Positions 43,533 to 52,880 of a DNA stretch of 64,000 nucleotides are shown here, piece after piece. The translations under genes and the position numbers were made by a program. Below the pieces are notes generated by a model, which did no database searches, was not told where the DNA came from, and was given only the letters and a program-made list of their open reading frames with translations. The stretch's first letter is position 1, and each line of letters starts with the position of its first letter. The DNA is from Chloroflexota bacterium (GTDB lineage: Bacteria > Chloroflexota > Anaerolineae > Anaerolineales > Anaerolineaceae): contig JAAZOK010000047.1 of assembly GCA_012797815.1 (NCBI GenBank), forward strand, positions 23,839 through 87,838. The letters run 5' to 3'.

Positions 43533-46091
43533 TTATGATTTTGTTCTTTTGCTGTTCTTTTTAGTCCTCCTGACATTGTTGCTTTCTTGCTCCTTTTCCT
43601 GAACAAGAGCAATAAAAGCATCGACAACCCTGGGGTCAAAATGGGTACCGGATTGTGCTTGAATATATTCGATCACTTTCTCGCGTGACCAGGCTTTGCG
43701 ATAAGGGCGATCGGATGAAAGCGCATCCCACACGTCCACAATGGCAAATATCCTGGCGGACAGGGGGATCTCTTCGCCTTTCAAGCCACGGGGATAACCA
43801 CTGCCGTCCCATTTCTCATGATGACAATAGGGGATCTCGAGAGCCGGTTCCAGGAAATTGATCGAAGAAAGCATCTCATAGGCAATACTGGGATGGCGGC
43901 GCATGGTATCCCACTCCTCATCATTCAAAGGGCCAGGTTTTTGCAAGATCGAATCGGGAATGGCAATTTTGCCAATGTCATGCAGTAGTGATCCGCGGCG
44001 GACATGGACCAATTCCTCACCATGAATTCCCATTTTTTCTGCAAGCTGCAGGGTCATGCCAAGCACTCGCTGCGAATGCCCTTCGGTTTCACGATCGCGC
44101 ATTTCAAGCGTACGCGCCCAGCCTTCCAGGGTGGCTTCATAAGCACTGACCAGCTCCATATTGGTCTTTTCCAGGTCGGTAAACATGCGTGCATTATCCA
44201 CAGCGATAGCCGTTTCAGAGATCAGGGTATTCAGGTAGTCCAACCATTCCCGGGTGGGTTCCAATTTGGTGCGGTGGAAAACTTCCAGAACTCCTTTGAC
44301 CTGACTGCGTGCGATCAAAGGAAAACCAAAATAAGAGACAAAGCCTTCCGCTTCAAGTAAGGGGGACTGGTGTAAAGAAGTGTCTTCGGTTGCCAGGTCT
44401 TTGATATGAATTGCCTGACGGGTCTGGGCTGCCTTGCCAGCCATGCCCTTTCCTAAAGGCAAACTGGTGAATTTCAACGCATTCGTCTTGAATCCACGAC
44501 CTGCCACATAGTTCAGGTTTTGAGCTTCCGGATCGAACAACAAAACATCAGCCGCATCAACCTTTAATTCATTGATCACCTGATCCAGCAGCAAGACCAG
44601 AGGGATCTGCAGATCAATATTTTCTGTAATCGCCACGTTGATATCTTGAAGGGCCGAGAGCCTTTTCAATTGAAGTTGGAGCTGTTTTTCAGCTTTCCGC
44701 CGTTCGGTAAGTTCTTTTTGCGCCAGTGAATATAACTGGGCATTTTGAACAGCTACTGAAATCTGATTTGCCAGAGCTGTGAGCGTACTGATATCTTCCT
44801 GTGAATAAGGCACTTCAGAGCGTTTCTGACCAAGCACCAGGATCCCAACCAATTCGGTTTTTGCTCTTAATGGGATGAACAATTCTGCCTTCAGATCCAG
44901 CAGATAATCCAGTTCGTCCTTCCACAAAGCTTTCATGATAGGAGCAGATTCCAGTTCACTCCACATGATGGGTTGGTCGGATTTCATCAGTTGCAATACC
45001 AGGGGATGGTCAACCCGAAATTCACGATGTTTCGAATAATTCAAACCACTATCAGACACTAATATGAAGGGTTGCCCTTCATTTTGAGAAACAAAAATGC
45101 CGGCCCGCTTTACATGCAATGTCGCAACCAACTCGTCGATGATCGAACTTGTCAAGCGTTTGACATCGATTTCGCGGGAAGCTGCCAAACTGATGCGCTG
45201 CAACATTTGACTGGAATCATAACGTTCACGGAAGAAAATACGGTTGATCCATTCCTGCAAGAAAGAATAGAACGGTTGAAAAATCAATGCCGCACCGATC
45301 GCAGCGAACACAGATACCATGACCTGTTGAGACACGGATAACTGAAAGACCCTGACCGTCGTACTGATAAACAGAAAATACACTGCGCCGATCAAACTGG
45401 TAGGTATGACATATAAGACACTTCTACGGATAATAAAGTTGATATCGAGCAATTGGTGACGTAAGATAGCGACCGAGATCAAGATCGCGGTAATCCAATT
45501 GGCAAAGATGTCAATGGGGTATTGCCCCAGATCGGTGAAGTTAAAGATCGAACCAATAATGATAAATACAAAACCTGCGATGAGATATTTATAGCGGTTG
45601 CGGATCTCAGGATTTCGGGCAGCTTGATAACCGTGGATCATGCGGTACGTGTTGTAAAGCATCATGCCGTATCCCGGTCCGGCTACCAGCGCGATGAGCG
45701 GGGTAAAGCCATACACCAGTTCTGTGCCATTCATATAGGCATAAGAGATCACCCAATTGGTCCCCAGGGTAGCCACCGCTGCCAGAACCGCATAGCTATA
45801 CACCCAACGATCCATATTTACTCTGGGAGGAAGAATAACCTGAACAAAACGATGCACCCCGACCAGGGTCATAACAGACGCCACGGTCATCACCCTGAAC
45901 CAGAAATAGATATCGCCCAATTGTCCCACAACAATAACGGCGCTCAGTTTCCAGATGGCCATCATCAGGAGATAAAAACGGAAAGCAGCCTTCTCTTTAG
46001 TTCTGGGCTTGGAAAGATAAACAATGAAATAAAGCACCAGATAACTAATGAATGCTAAAACAGTAATTGCAATCTCCAAATTCCAAACCAT
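43533..46091 (-). CDS. Membrane-bound GAF-GAF-HD-GYP cyclic-di-GMP phosphodiesterase
   Basis: An 852-residue signalling protein. The first about 250 residues hold seven hydrophobic segments, like the histidine-kinase 7TM sensor module. Two GAF domains follow (about 300-465 and 485-635), then an HD-GYP domain with HDIGK (704-708), HHEKWDGSGYPRG (HH 757-758, GYP 765-767) and DVWDALSSDRPYR. HD-GYP enzymes hydrolyse cyclic di-GMP to pGpG or GMP. All expected ligand residues are present, so activity is likely. It lies 8 bases downstream of GH3 and should be co-transcribed. There is no ribosome binding site, which hints at coupled translation. Confidence 0.9.
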   Translation of the reverse strand: MVWNLEIAITVLAFISYLVLYFIVYLSKPRTKEKAAFRFYLLMMAIWKLSAVIVVGQLGDIYFWFRVMTVASVMTLVGVHRFVQVILPPRVNMDRWVYSYAVLAAVATLGTNWVISYAYMNGTELVYGFTPLIALVAGPGYGMMLYNTYRMIHGYQAARNPEIRNRYKYLIAGFVFIIIGSIFNFTDLGQYPIDIFANWITAILISVAILRHQLLDINFIIRRSVLYVIPTSLIGAVYFLFISTTVRVFQLSVSQQVMVSVFAAIGAALIFQPFYSFLQEWINRIFFRERYDSSQMLQRISLAASREIDVKRLTSSIIDELVATLHVKRAGIFVSQNEGQPFILVSDSGLNYSKHREFRVDHPLVLQLMKSDQPIMWSELESAPIMKALWKDELDYLLDLKAELFIPLRAKTELVGILVLGQKRSEVPYSQEDISTLTALANQISVAVQNAQLYSLAQKELTERRKAEKQLQLQLKRLSALQDINVAITENIDLQIPLVLLLDQVINELKVDAADVLLFDPEAQNLNYVAGRGFKTNALKFTSLPLGKGMAGKAAQTRQAIHIKDLATEDTSLHQSPLLEAEGFVSYFGFPLIARSQVKGVLEVFHRTKLEPTREWLDYLNTLISETAIAVDNARMFTDLEKTNMELVSAYEATLEGWARTLEMRDRETEGHSQRVLGMTLQLAEKMGIHGEELVHVRRGSLLHDIGKIAIPDSILQKPGPLNDEEWDTMRRHPSIAYEMLSSINFLEPALEIPYCHHEKWDGSGYPRGLKGEEIPLSARIFAIVDVWDALSSDRPYRKAWSREKVIEYIQAQSGTHFDPRVVDAFIALVQEKEQESNNVRRTKKNSKRTKS

Positions 46092-46099
46092 ATCAAACG

Positions 46100-47695
46100 C
46101 TACGCTTTTCCTTTCAGTTTCGCCAGGACAGGAGCTTTAGGTTGCATATGCGGGGGTTTCAAATGCGCCAGATCAGCGCCGGCTTCCCGCTGCCCCTGAA
46201 TATACTTATCAAAAGCGCCCTGCGGTAAATAGGACACCTTTAATATCTGGTCTCCCAGCATTTTAATAGTATCCGAAAATTCCTCATTGGATGCTGCAAG
46301 CGCCTGACGGATGGCAAGTCTGGCTTGTTCTGCGTCCCTCTCTTCTTGCGGTTTTGGTTCAATATAAATATGCAACAGCGATTCTTTTTTCTCGACCTCT
46401 TTTTTTGCGGTCCAATCGACATAAGCCAGACCCGATTTTTCGATCGCCATCCAGATGTCGCCCTCGGTAAGTTTAACCATGGTACCGATATCGATCAGAT
46501 CATCCGTGCGCGAATAGAAATCGAAATGAGGTAAATTCACACCGATCTCCTCATCTGACAGCGTGGTGAAATTCAGCAGATCGCCGATGCGATAGCGCAT
46601 CAAGACACCGCCCAGCAAATTGGTAAACACAACCTCGTATATACCCGGTTTCACCTTGTCCAACGTTACCGTTTTCGGCTGATAAGCGGAATCCGCCTTG
46701 TTTTTCAATACTTCTTCGTATGGAATGAACTCATAGAAATTACATTCCGGGAAAAAGACCATCCCTCTCAAGTTCCAGGTTTGCATGGCAACCATGCCAC
46801 CTTCGGTGCAGGCATAGCCTTCCAGTGGTTTCTTACCCCAGTAATATTCCAATTTCTCACGATAGATCTCCGTATCCATCCCCCCGGTCATGATCCCTTT
46901 TAACTTCCAAATATCCTTGGGAAGTAGCGGGCGATGTTGGAGCTTGGCTTTGATGAAACCCCCTAAGAGCCGTGCCATGGTGCGCGGTTTCAGCAGGTCC
47001 TTGGTCAATTTCATCCCGCCCGAGCCGTTCGCAAAACGTTCCCCCATCTTGCCCAGAATGAGTGCCAACCCAAAGAAAATATCCAAGCCGGTGTTCATAG
47101 CCTGCCTAAATCCCTTTTCGACCCGTTCGCTATATTCCATTTTTTCTGCTTCTTCCAGCGGAGGTACAAAACGCACATCGGCGTATTCGTGGGTGGCATA
47201 GCTGATATAACCGGAGGTGTAAGGACGGGGAGCGGTTGCCAGCAATACCACATCCCCAGATTCCATTCTGACATCCCCTCTTTCTTTACAAGACGCCTGG
47301 ATCATGGCACTGATAACGACATCTGCCAGTTTGTCATAGATACGCTGTGAATAAGGAACCCACTTGCAGGGATATTTTCCTGAGCGTCCTGAGGTACGCG
47401 CCCAATAATATTTTCCCCTGGGCAAATTGCTCTCATCCCTTTCCATCAGAAAGGGGACATAATCTTCATAGGTCGTCAATGGAACCGCCCTGCGAAAATC
47501 ATCCGGGGTGGATATCTGGTGGTCTTGCAGGAAATGCTTTCCCAATTTACTTTCTTTTATCAGGTCAACCTGCTCCATCAATAAGCGATTTTGTATTCCC
47601 ATGAATTCTTGCATTGAGAGATCAAGGTAACCACAATACTTCTCCCAGATGAGGTCCTGCCTGCCCTGTTTCAATAATTCCTTATAAGATGTCAT
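46100..47695 (-). CDS. GH3-family adenylate-forming enzyme
   Basis: A 531-residue GH3 homolog. GH3 proteins adenylate a carboxylic acid and pass it to an amino acid or amine; the plant members conjugate jasmonate and auxin, while bacterial roles are mostly unknown. The phosphate-binding motif is ARTSGRSGKYPCKWVPYS, followed by MTGGMDTEIYREKLEYYWG, YACTEGGM and the RYRIGD turn, all GH3 hallmarks. The start overlaps the methyltransferase stop by 4 bases. It lies in an operon between a methyltransferase and the HD-GYP gene. Confidence 0.88.
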   Translation of the reverse strand: MTSYKELLKQGRQDLIWEKYCGYLDLSMQEFMGIQNRLLMEQVDLIKESKLGKHFLQDHQISTPDDFRRAVPLTTYEDYVPFLMERDESNLPRGKYYWARTSGRSGKYPCKWVPYSQRIYDKLADVVISAMIQASCKERGDVRMESGDVVLLATAPRPYTSGYISYATHEYADVRFVPPLEEAEKMEYSERVEKGFRQAMNTGLDIFFGLALILGKMGERFANGSGGMKLTKDLLKPRTMARLLGGFIKAKLQHRPLLPKDIWKLKGIMTGGMDTEIYREKLEYYWGKKPLEGYACTEGGMVAMQTWNLRGMVFFPECNFYEFIPYEEVLKNKADSAYQPKTVTLDKVKPGIYEVVFTNLLGGVLMRYRIGDLLNFTTLSDEEIGVNLPHFDFYSRTDDLIDIGTMVKLTEGDIWMAIEKSGLAYVDWTAKKEVEKKESLLHIYIEPKPQEERDAEQARLAIRQALAASNEEFSDTIKMLGDQILKVSYLPQGAFDKYIQGQREAGADLAHLKPPHMQPKAPVLAKLKGKA

Positions 47696-48432
47696 TCTTG
47701 CGCTCCTTTTGATTTGGCTTGAATTAAGATGGGATCGGGGATCCAGGCACGACGGGATTTCAATTTTACAAGGTTGATCTCATTAAATGATGCGGCTTGT
47801 AACTCGGCTGCCCAATCATCCGCGGTACGGATATTGGGCAGGGCACTGGCTTCTGCCCAGGCACGTGAAATACCTTCTTTCACCCAAAAATAAAAAAAGG
47901 CCATGACCCTGATAATTGAACGAACGATGGGGTTCAGCCAGGTGCGCGACGCACCCACATCCACCACCACTAGGCTGCCCTGCGGCGCTAAAACACGCCG
48001 GATATCCGATAAAAGACGTTTCACATCCATGTGATGGGTAGCCAGCGCACAGGTCACCAGATCAAAAGAATTCTTTTCGAGCGGCATATCCAACGCCGAA
48101 GCACATAACAAGTTCACGGGAATTTCAGATCCCAGTCTCGTTTTTCCCAGTTGTAACATACGGTAGGTAATATCCAGACCGAGCATGTGCTTTACCTGCG
48201 GATAACGGGAAAGAATTGCCTTAGGAATGACCAGTTTGCCAGTGGCAAGATCGAGCACGCGCAACCCGTTGAGATCCGGCAAAACATTCAACAGGGTCTC
48301 GATCAGTTCGACATAACTCCAACCCCAGAACAGATGTAGTTCCGAGTCCATTTTTTTCTCATAGTGGGGAGCTAGTTCGGCGAAGGCTTGAATGACATGT
48401 TGCTGCTCAGGAGAAGATTCAACTTTTTTCAT
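47692..48432 (-). CDS. Class I SAM methyltransferase
   Basis: A 246-residue UbiE/small-molecule-type methyltransferase. The SAM loop reads LRVLDLATGKL (glycine-poor for the family), then GLDITYRML and the SAM-pocket CALATHHMDVKRLLSDIRRVLAPQGSLVVVDVG. The ATG at 48432 is chosen for the AAGG 5-8 bases upstream and the normal length. It is the first gene of the GH3/HD-GYP operon, so its substrate may be the GH3 product or its acid precursor; this is inferred only from context. Confidence 0.85.
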   Translation of the reverse strand: MKKVESSPEQQHVIQAFAELAPHYEKKMDSELHLFWGWSYVELIETLLNVLPDLNGLRVLDLATGKLVIPKAILSRYPQVKHMLGLDITYRMLQLGKTRLGSEIPVNLLCASALDMPLEKNSFDLVTCALATHHMDVKRLLSDIRRVLAPQGSLVVVDVGASRTWLNPIVRSIIRVMAFFYFWVKEGISRAWAEASALPNIRTADDWAAELQAASFNEINLVKLKSRRAWIPDPILIQAKSKGAQE

Positions 48433-48611
48433 GCTACCTTTATAAAATAAATTATAAGAAATGGAAATTGGGTAATTGAACAATATCCCATCAATATAGG
48501 AAGCATGCCCGCCAAACAAGATATTTCATAGTATACCAGAAAGAGATTGCGGCGAATTTTTCTGAGAACCATCCCTATCGTTAAAATGAAAATCATTTTT
48601 TAGGGAAGAAG

Positions 48612-48681
48612 TGATCAGATCTACTGGGATTAATTAAGTTTTATCATATAATAATCAAATAATTTTTCCCTGATCAGATCT
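48612..48681 (+). repeat. Direct repeat TGATCAGATCT flanking a -10 box
   Basis: Identical 11-mers at 48612-48622 and 48671-48681, 59 bases apart, with TATAAT at 48647-48652 between them. They sit upstream of the PAS-GGDEF gene and could be paired regulator sites. Confidence 0.6.
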
Positions 48682-48703
48682 TATCCTTCTACCAGAAAAA
48701 AAT

Positions 48704-50341
48704 ATGACTAATAAAAAACTCGGGATAACTAAACATTATCAGTATGTACTCCAAGGTTTTCTACAAGGTTTAATGGTCCCGCTCGTAGCTTATCTGATCG
48801 AAATCGCGCGACAAAAATTGCCCTTTTCTTTTACCTCTATCTCCACTATTCATAAAAACAATCCTTTATTGTGGATCATCGATAGTTTACCGCTCTTGCT
48901 TGCCTCCTTATCATGGATCTATCAACGCCAGCACACACTGAAAGCCGAGACAGATAACCTCAAGAAAGAAGCGAAAGAACATTCACGCGCAATCATAGAA
49001 CAGCAAACTTTCTATGAATCATTGGTTAACAACAGCCCAATCGCAATCGCGACCATGAATGCCGATCAAAAAATCCTCTCCACCAATGAAGCTTTTACCA
49101 ACATATTCCAATATCAAGAACATGAAGTTCGCAATAAAGACCTGGATGAAATCATCGCCTGCAGCGAGGATATGGAGCAGGCTAAATTTTTTACCCGGGA
49201 AGTTACCAATGGCGGCAAGATCCACGGTGTAGGCAGGAGAAAGCGCAAAGACGGCAGCCTGGTAGACGTTGAGATATACGGAGTTCCCATTGTGATCGAA
49301 CGTGAACGAATTGGAATCCTGGGTATGTATATTGATATTACCAACCGTAAAGAAGCAGAAGATGTTCTCATTCAAAGCGAAGAACGTTTTCGAGGACTTT
49401 TCCATAATTCTCCTATCTCGATGTGGGAAGTAGATTTTTCCGGATTAAAAAAATACCTGGAAGAATTAGGATATAGTAACCCGGATGAATTGAAGTTATT
49501 CCTCGAAAAGATGCAGGGATTGGAAAGAGAATTTGCCACCCTTTTGAAAATCATCGATGTCAATCAAACGACGCTATCTCTGTTCAAAGCCGACGACCTG
49601 GAAGATCTAAGAAACAATTTTGAGAAAATCTTCATTGACCAATCCGCACCGGCGGTCAGGGATATCATGGTAGCGTTAAATAATGGCGCTCACAAATTTG
49701 AAACCGAATTCACCCACCGCACTCTGGATGGTTTCTTGCTGCACACTATCGTGCGTCTATCTCTGGTAGGTGGCTGTGAAGATGACTGGTCGCGTGTGTA
49801 TGTCTCGATCGTTGACATCACGGAACGAAAATGGACGGAAGAACGGTTACGGTTTCTCAGCATGCACGACACGCTGACCAACTTGTACAACCGCATGTTC
49901 TTTGAAACAGAACTGACGAGGTTATCCAAAGGGCGGCAACTCCCTATCAGTATTATTGTTTGTGACCTTGATAATCTAAAATTAGTCAACGATACTTACG
50001 GTCACAAAGCCGGGGATGATATCATCAAGAAAACTGCAACGTTATTACAGGAATGTTTTCGTTGTGAGGATATTGTTGCCCGACTGGGCGGGGATGAATT
50101 CGCAGTAATCATCCCAAAGCTGGACGAAGCGACCGTCGATAGGATCATTCAAAGGTTGCGAGACAGGATCGGTGTATACAACCACACCCTTCCAGCCAAC
50201 CGGCAGGGAAAGATCATCAACCTCTCCATCGGTTCCGCCACCACCGTAGAAGGGATGGAGATGGAAGAGTTATTCAAAGCCGCAGACAAACATATGTACC
50301 AAGAGAAAAAGAAAAAAAGGAAGAGCAGTCAATGTCAATAG
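48704..50341 (+). CDS. PAS-PAS-GGDEF diguanylate cyclase
   Basis: A 545-residue signalling protein. Two hydrophobic segments (about 15-38 and 58-78) anchor it. Two PAS-like domains follow (about 100-215 and 220-375), then a GGDEF domain with the exact GGDEF at 462-466. RCED at 453-456 gives the RxxD inhibitory site in the right place. It would make cyclic di-GMP from GTP under PAS control. The start has no clear ribosome binding site. Its 3' end overlaps the thioesterase gene by 10 bases, so they are probably co-transcribed. Confidence 0.9.
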   Translation: MTNKKLGITKHYQYVLQGFLQGLMVPLVAYLIEIARQKLPFSFTSISTIHKNNPLLWIIDSLPLLLASLSWIYQRQHTLKAETDNLKKEAKEHSRAIIEQQTFYESLVNNSPIAIATMNADQKILSTNEAFTNIFQYQEHEVRNKDLDEIIACSEDMEQAKFFTREVTNGGKIHGVGRRKRKDGSLVDVEIYGVPIVIERERIGILGMYIDITNRKEAEDVLIQSEERFRGLFHNSPISMWEVDFSGLKKYLEELGYSNPDELKLFLEKMQGLEREFATLLKIIDVNQTTLSLFKADDLEDLRNNFEKIFIDQSAPAVRDIMVALNNGAHKFETEFTHRTLDGFLLHTIVRLSLVGGCEDDWSRVYVSIVDITERKWTEERLRFLSMHDTLTNLYNRMFFETELTRLSKGRQLPISIIVCDLDNLKLVNDTYGHKAGDDIIKKTATLLQECFRCEDIVARLGGDEFAVIIPKLDEATVDRIIQRLRDRIGVYNHTLPANRQGKIINLSIGSATTVEGMEMEELFKAADKHMYQEKKKKRKSSQCQ

Positions 50342-50757
50342 AAACCATCCGCACCAACCATCTGGTGAAGCAAGAAGACCTCAACCACCACGGCACTTTA
50401 TATGCCGGGCGCACGGCAGAATGGTTCGTCGAAGCCGGTTTCATTGCTGCAGCAAAGCTAACCAAACCTGAGGCAATCGTGTGTGTAAAAATCCACGGTA
50501 TGCATTTTTCAAAACCTGTCAAGCGCGGGGAGATCTTATGCCTGGAAAGTAAGATCGTATATGCCGGACGAACCAGCCTGATCTCCTATATTCAGGCAAA
50601 TAAAAACGGTGAAAAATTGTTGGAGGGATTCATCACCTTCGTGCATGTAGATCAAAGTGGTGATCCCCTCCCGCATCACATAACCATCGAACCCGCTTCC
50701 GAAGAGGATATTGCTCTATCCAATCAGGCAAAAGCTCTCCGGAAGAACGAATTGTAA
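50332..50757 (+). CDS. Acyl-CoA thioesterase (hotdog fold)
   Basis: A 141-residue hotdog thioesterase of the YciA/BFIT type. It starts with NHLVKQEDLNHHGTLYAGRTAEWFVEAGFIAA, containing the family's asparagine/aspartate catalytic region, and MHFSKPVKRGEILCLESKIVYAGRTSLISYI follows. It would release free fatty acid from acyl-CoA in the cytoplasm. It overlaps the GGDEF gene's end by 10 bases. Confidence 0.87.
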   Translation: MSIETIRTNHLVKQEDLNHHGTLYAGRTAEWFVEAGFIAAAKLTKPEAIVCVKIHGMHFSKPVKRGEILCLESKIVYAGRTSLISYIQANKNGEKLLEGFITFVHVDQSGDPLPHHITIEPASEEDIALSNQAKALRKNEL

Positions 50758-50767
50758 AACAGCCAGA

Positions 50768-50995
50768 TCATTTGTCTTCTTGGCTGTCCACATCGATAGT
50801 CGTATCACCCGGCAACGGTTCTTCAGGAGTGACGATCCACAAGATGAAATAAACCACCACGCCACCCAGCCCGGCAAATACCAGAGCGATAAAAATAATG
50901 CGCACAATGGTCGGATCGATCTGCAAGTAATCGCCCAACCCGGCGCAGACACCCGCAATCATGCGGTCTTTTCTACTTCGATATAATCTTTTCAT
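50768..50995 (-). CDS. PspC-domain protein (copy 2)
   Basis: A 75-residue membrane protein with MKRLYRSRKDRMIAGVCAGLGDYLQIDPTIVRIIF at the start, then one hydrophobic segment (about 30-58) and a short acidic tail. It shares the core signature with the copy at 43271-43465. AGAGG lies near the ATG. It converges on the thioesterase gene. Confidence 0.87.
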   Translation of the reverse strand: MKRLYRSRKDRMIAGVCAGLGDYLQIDPTIVRIIFIALVFAGLGGVVVYFILWIVTPEEPLPGDTTIDVDSQEDK

Positions 50996-51049
50996 ACGTT
51001 TGTACCTCTATGCAATAATACGTAATTCGGGGTTTGGGGGTTGCGATCT

Positions 51050-52048
51050 CTAAGGAGTCCAATTGGGGAAGAAATCTTCAGCCGGTGAATCAGAGATATC
51101 GAGAATACTGCCCCGATCCAATTCCAGGACATAGATCTCGCGATTACCCGTGTAGTTGGACGCGAAGGTCAAATAGCGCCCGTCCGGACTCCATTTCGGC
51201 AATTCGGTAGAGGATTCGTAATCGGTCATGCGATCAAGCGTGCCGGTTTCGAGGTTATAGATATAGATCTCCTCGAATTCGGTGCGGGTAGAGACAAAGG
51301 CAATACGCTTGCCATCCGGCGACCAATCGGGCTGCACATCCGCAGCAGGGTCATCCGTAACGCGCTCCAGATCCAATCCATCTTTTGACATGATATATAA
51401 CTCATAATTCACATCGCGGTTGGTCTGGTAGATAATCTGTTCACCATCCGGAGACCAGGCGGGAAATCCATCGGCAAAAGAATTATTGGTTAACTGTTTG
51501 ATCTCCTGGCTTTCCAGATCCATCAGGTAGATCTCATCATCGCCATCGCGGTTCGAGACAAAGGCAATGGATTCTCCATCCGGTGAAAAAACCGGCATGA
51601 CATCATCTGCCGCATCATCGGTCAGCCGCTGGACGCCGTTCCCAGTGCTGTTCATCATATAAATTTCAGGGTTGCCATCACGATCAGATACAAAAACGAT
51701 CTTACCGCCATCCGGTGACCAGGAGGGGAACACATCCACATCGTCATGGCGCGATAGATTCGTCAATGAGCCATCCTGAAAATCATAAAGGTAGATCTCA
51801 AAATCCCCTTCGCGGTCAGATTGAAATACAATCTTTCCATACAACCCGGTGACATCCAGTGTAGGCAAGAGAATCGGAGTGGATGTGACATTATAAGGAG
51901 CCAGGGTAACCCACGCAGAGGGAGAGGGAGCAATTATGGTGGCAGTCGCTTGGTCCTGGCTCGTACTCGCAGTGGATTGCTCCACCATCTGGCAGGCAGC
52001 CAGGATCACGAGCAGCACAACCAACAACAAATTGTACATTTTTTTCAT
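51050..52048 (-). CDS. TolB-like beta-propeller lipoprotein
   Basis: A 332-residue lipoprotein. The signal ends in LAAC (C19). From about 68 onward there are six repeats of about 42 residues, each with a PxWSPDG or PxFSPDG turn and an EIY strand, which build a six-bladed PD40 (TolB-type) propeller. There is no catalytic signature; a scaffold or ligand-binding role outside the membrane is expected. It follows the 52062 lipoprotein gene after 13 bases. Confidence 0.88.
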   Translation of the reverse strand: MKKMYNLLLVVLLVILAACQMVEQSTASTSQDQATATIIAPSPSAWVTLAPYNVTSTPILLPTLDVTGLYGKIVFQSDREGDFEIYLYDFQDGSLTNLSRHDDVDVFPSWSPDGGKIVFVSDRDGNPEIYMMNSTGNGVQRLTDDAADDVMPVFSPDGESIAFVSNRDGDDEIYLMDLESQEIKQLTNNSFADGFPAWSPDGEQIIYQTNRDVNYELYIMSKDGLDLERVTDDPAADVQPDWSPDGKRIAFVSTRTEFEEIYIYNLETGTLDRMTDYESSTELPKWSPDGRYLTFASNYTGNREIYVLELDRGSILDISDSPAEDFFPNWTP

Positions 52049-52061
52049 GTTTCTCTATTTC

Positions 52062-52769
52062 CTAGTTTGAAGATTGATTCGGATCGATCAGATAAAAATT
52101 ATCGAAAGCAACATGCACGCCGGCACTTTCAAAACTGCCGGCGACCAACCCCACATCTCCAGATGGAAATGTCGTATCTTGCTGAACATCCAGCAAAGTA
52201 TCATTCACATAAAAGAAAAGAAAATCCTGATAACATTCAAGGCGGAGATGATAGGTGGCATCCGGGGCAGACAGAATCTCAGAAGGCATCATGCCATCAT
52301 GCCCCAGAACCGTATATTCGCCATTCTCGATTTTGAAAATTCCATAATAACCATCGCTGCTGATCAGTCCGGCGTAAAAATTCTTTTCATCCTGGTAGCG
52401 GCACAGCAGACCGTAATCATTATCATAGGGTCCTTCCACCCAATGCGCATCCACCTGCAGACCGATATCGGAATAGTTGCGATACAGGGTTGAAAAATAA
52501 TCGGTGTTCAGCTCGTCAACGATGAAATGGTACTTCCCATCCAGATAATCCGCCCCGCCCAAGTCATTTTCCGATCTGTCCCAACCGGAAGTATTGGAAC
52601 TAAAATCATCATAATATATTGCACCTGCCGGTTGGGTGGCAACCCCCGCAGCCCCAGAGGTAAACAGGCTGCCAAAGGGCAGTATGCTGCAGGATGTTGA
52701 CAACATCAAGAATAGCATGCTCACCGCCAGGGGCGATTTATAGTGCTTTTTATCTTTAGGCAAATTCAT
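52062..52769 (-). CDS. Lipoprotein with concanavalin-like domain
   Basis: A 235-residue lipoprotein with the lipobox LSTSC (C27). A concanavalin-like sandwich follows: DDFSSNTSGWD, a YRNYSDIGLQVDAHWVEGP strand set, GLLCRYQDEKNFYAGLIS, and FFYVNDTLLDVQQD near the end. The layout matches the lipoprotein at 34962-35711. It is the first gene of a two-lipoprotein operon with the TolB-like gene. Confidence 0.82.
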   Translation of the reverse strand: MNLPKDKKHYKSPLAVSMLFLMLSTSCSILPFGSLFTSGAAGVATQPAGAIYYDDFSSNTSGWDRSENDLGGADYLDGKYHFIVDELNTDYFSTLYRNYSDIGLQVDAHWVEGPYDNDYGLLCRYQDEKNFYAGLISSDGYYGIFKIENGEYTVLGHDGMMPSEILSAPDATYHLRLECYQDFLFFYVNDTLLDVQQDTTFPSGDVGLVAGSFESAGVHVAFDNFYLIDPNQSSN

Positions 52770-52880
52770 ATCATAGATTATATTACGTTGCGAAACGGAA
52801 CTCGGACATTATTCATCAACAGCGCATGATGTGGTTCATGAACACTTACAGGTAACGCAAGAGGAATAAAGTTCTTCTAT

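Noticed and set aside
45522..46058. A 178-residue frame antisense to the HD-GYP gene
   Set aside because: It is inside the conserved membrane-sensor region and has no recognisable family.
48433..48703. A gene in the gap before the PAS-GGDEF gene
   Set aside because: The A/T-rich region holds only a repeat and a -10 box; no frame has a family match or ribosome binding site.
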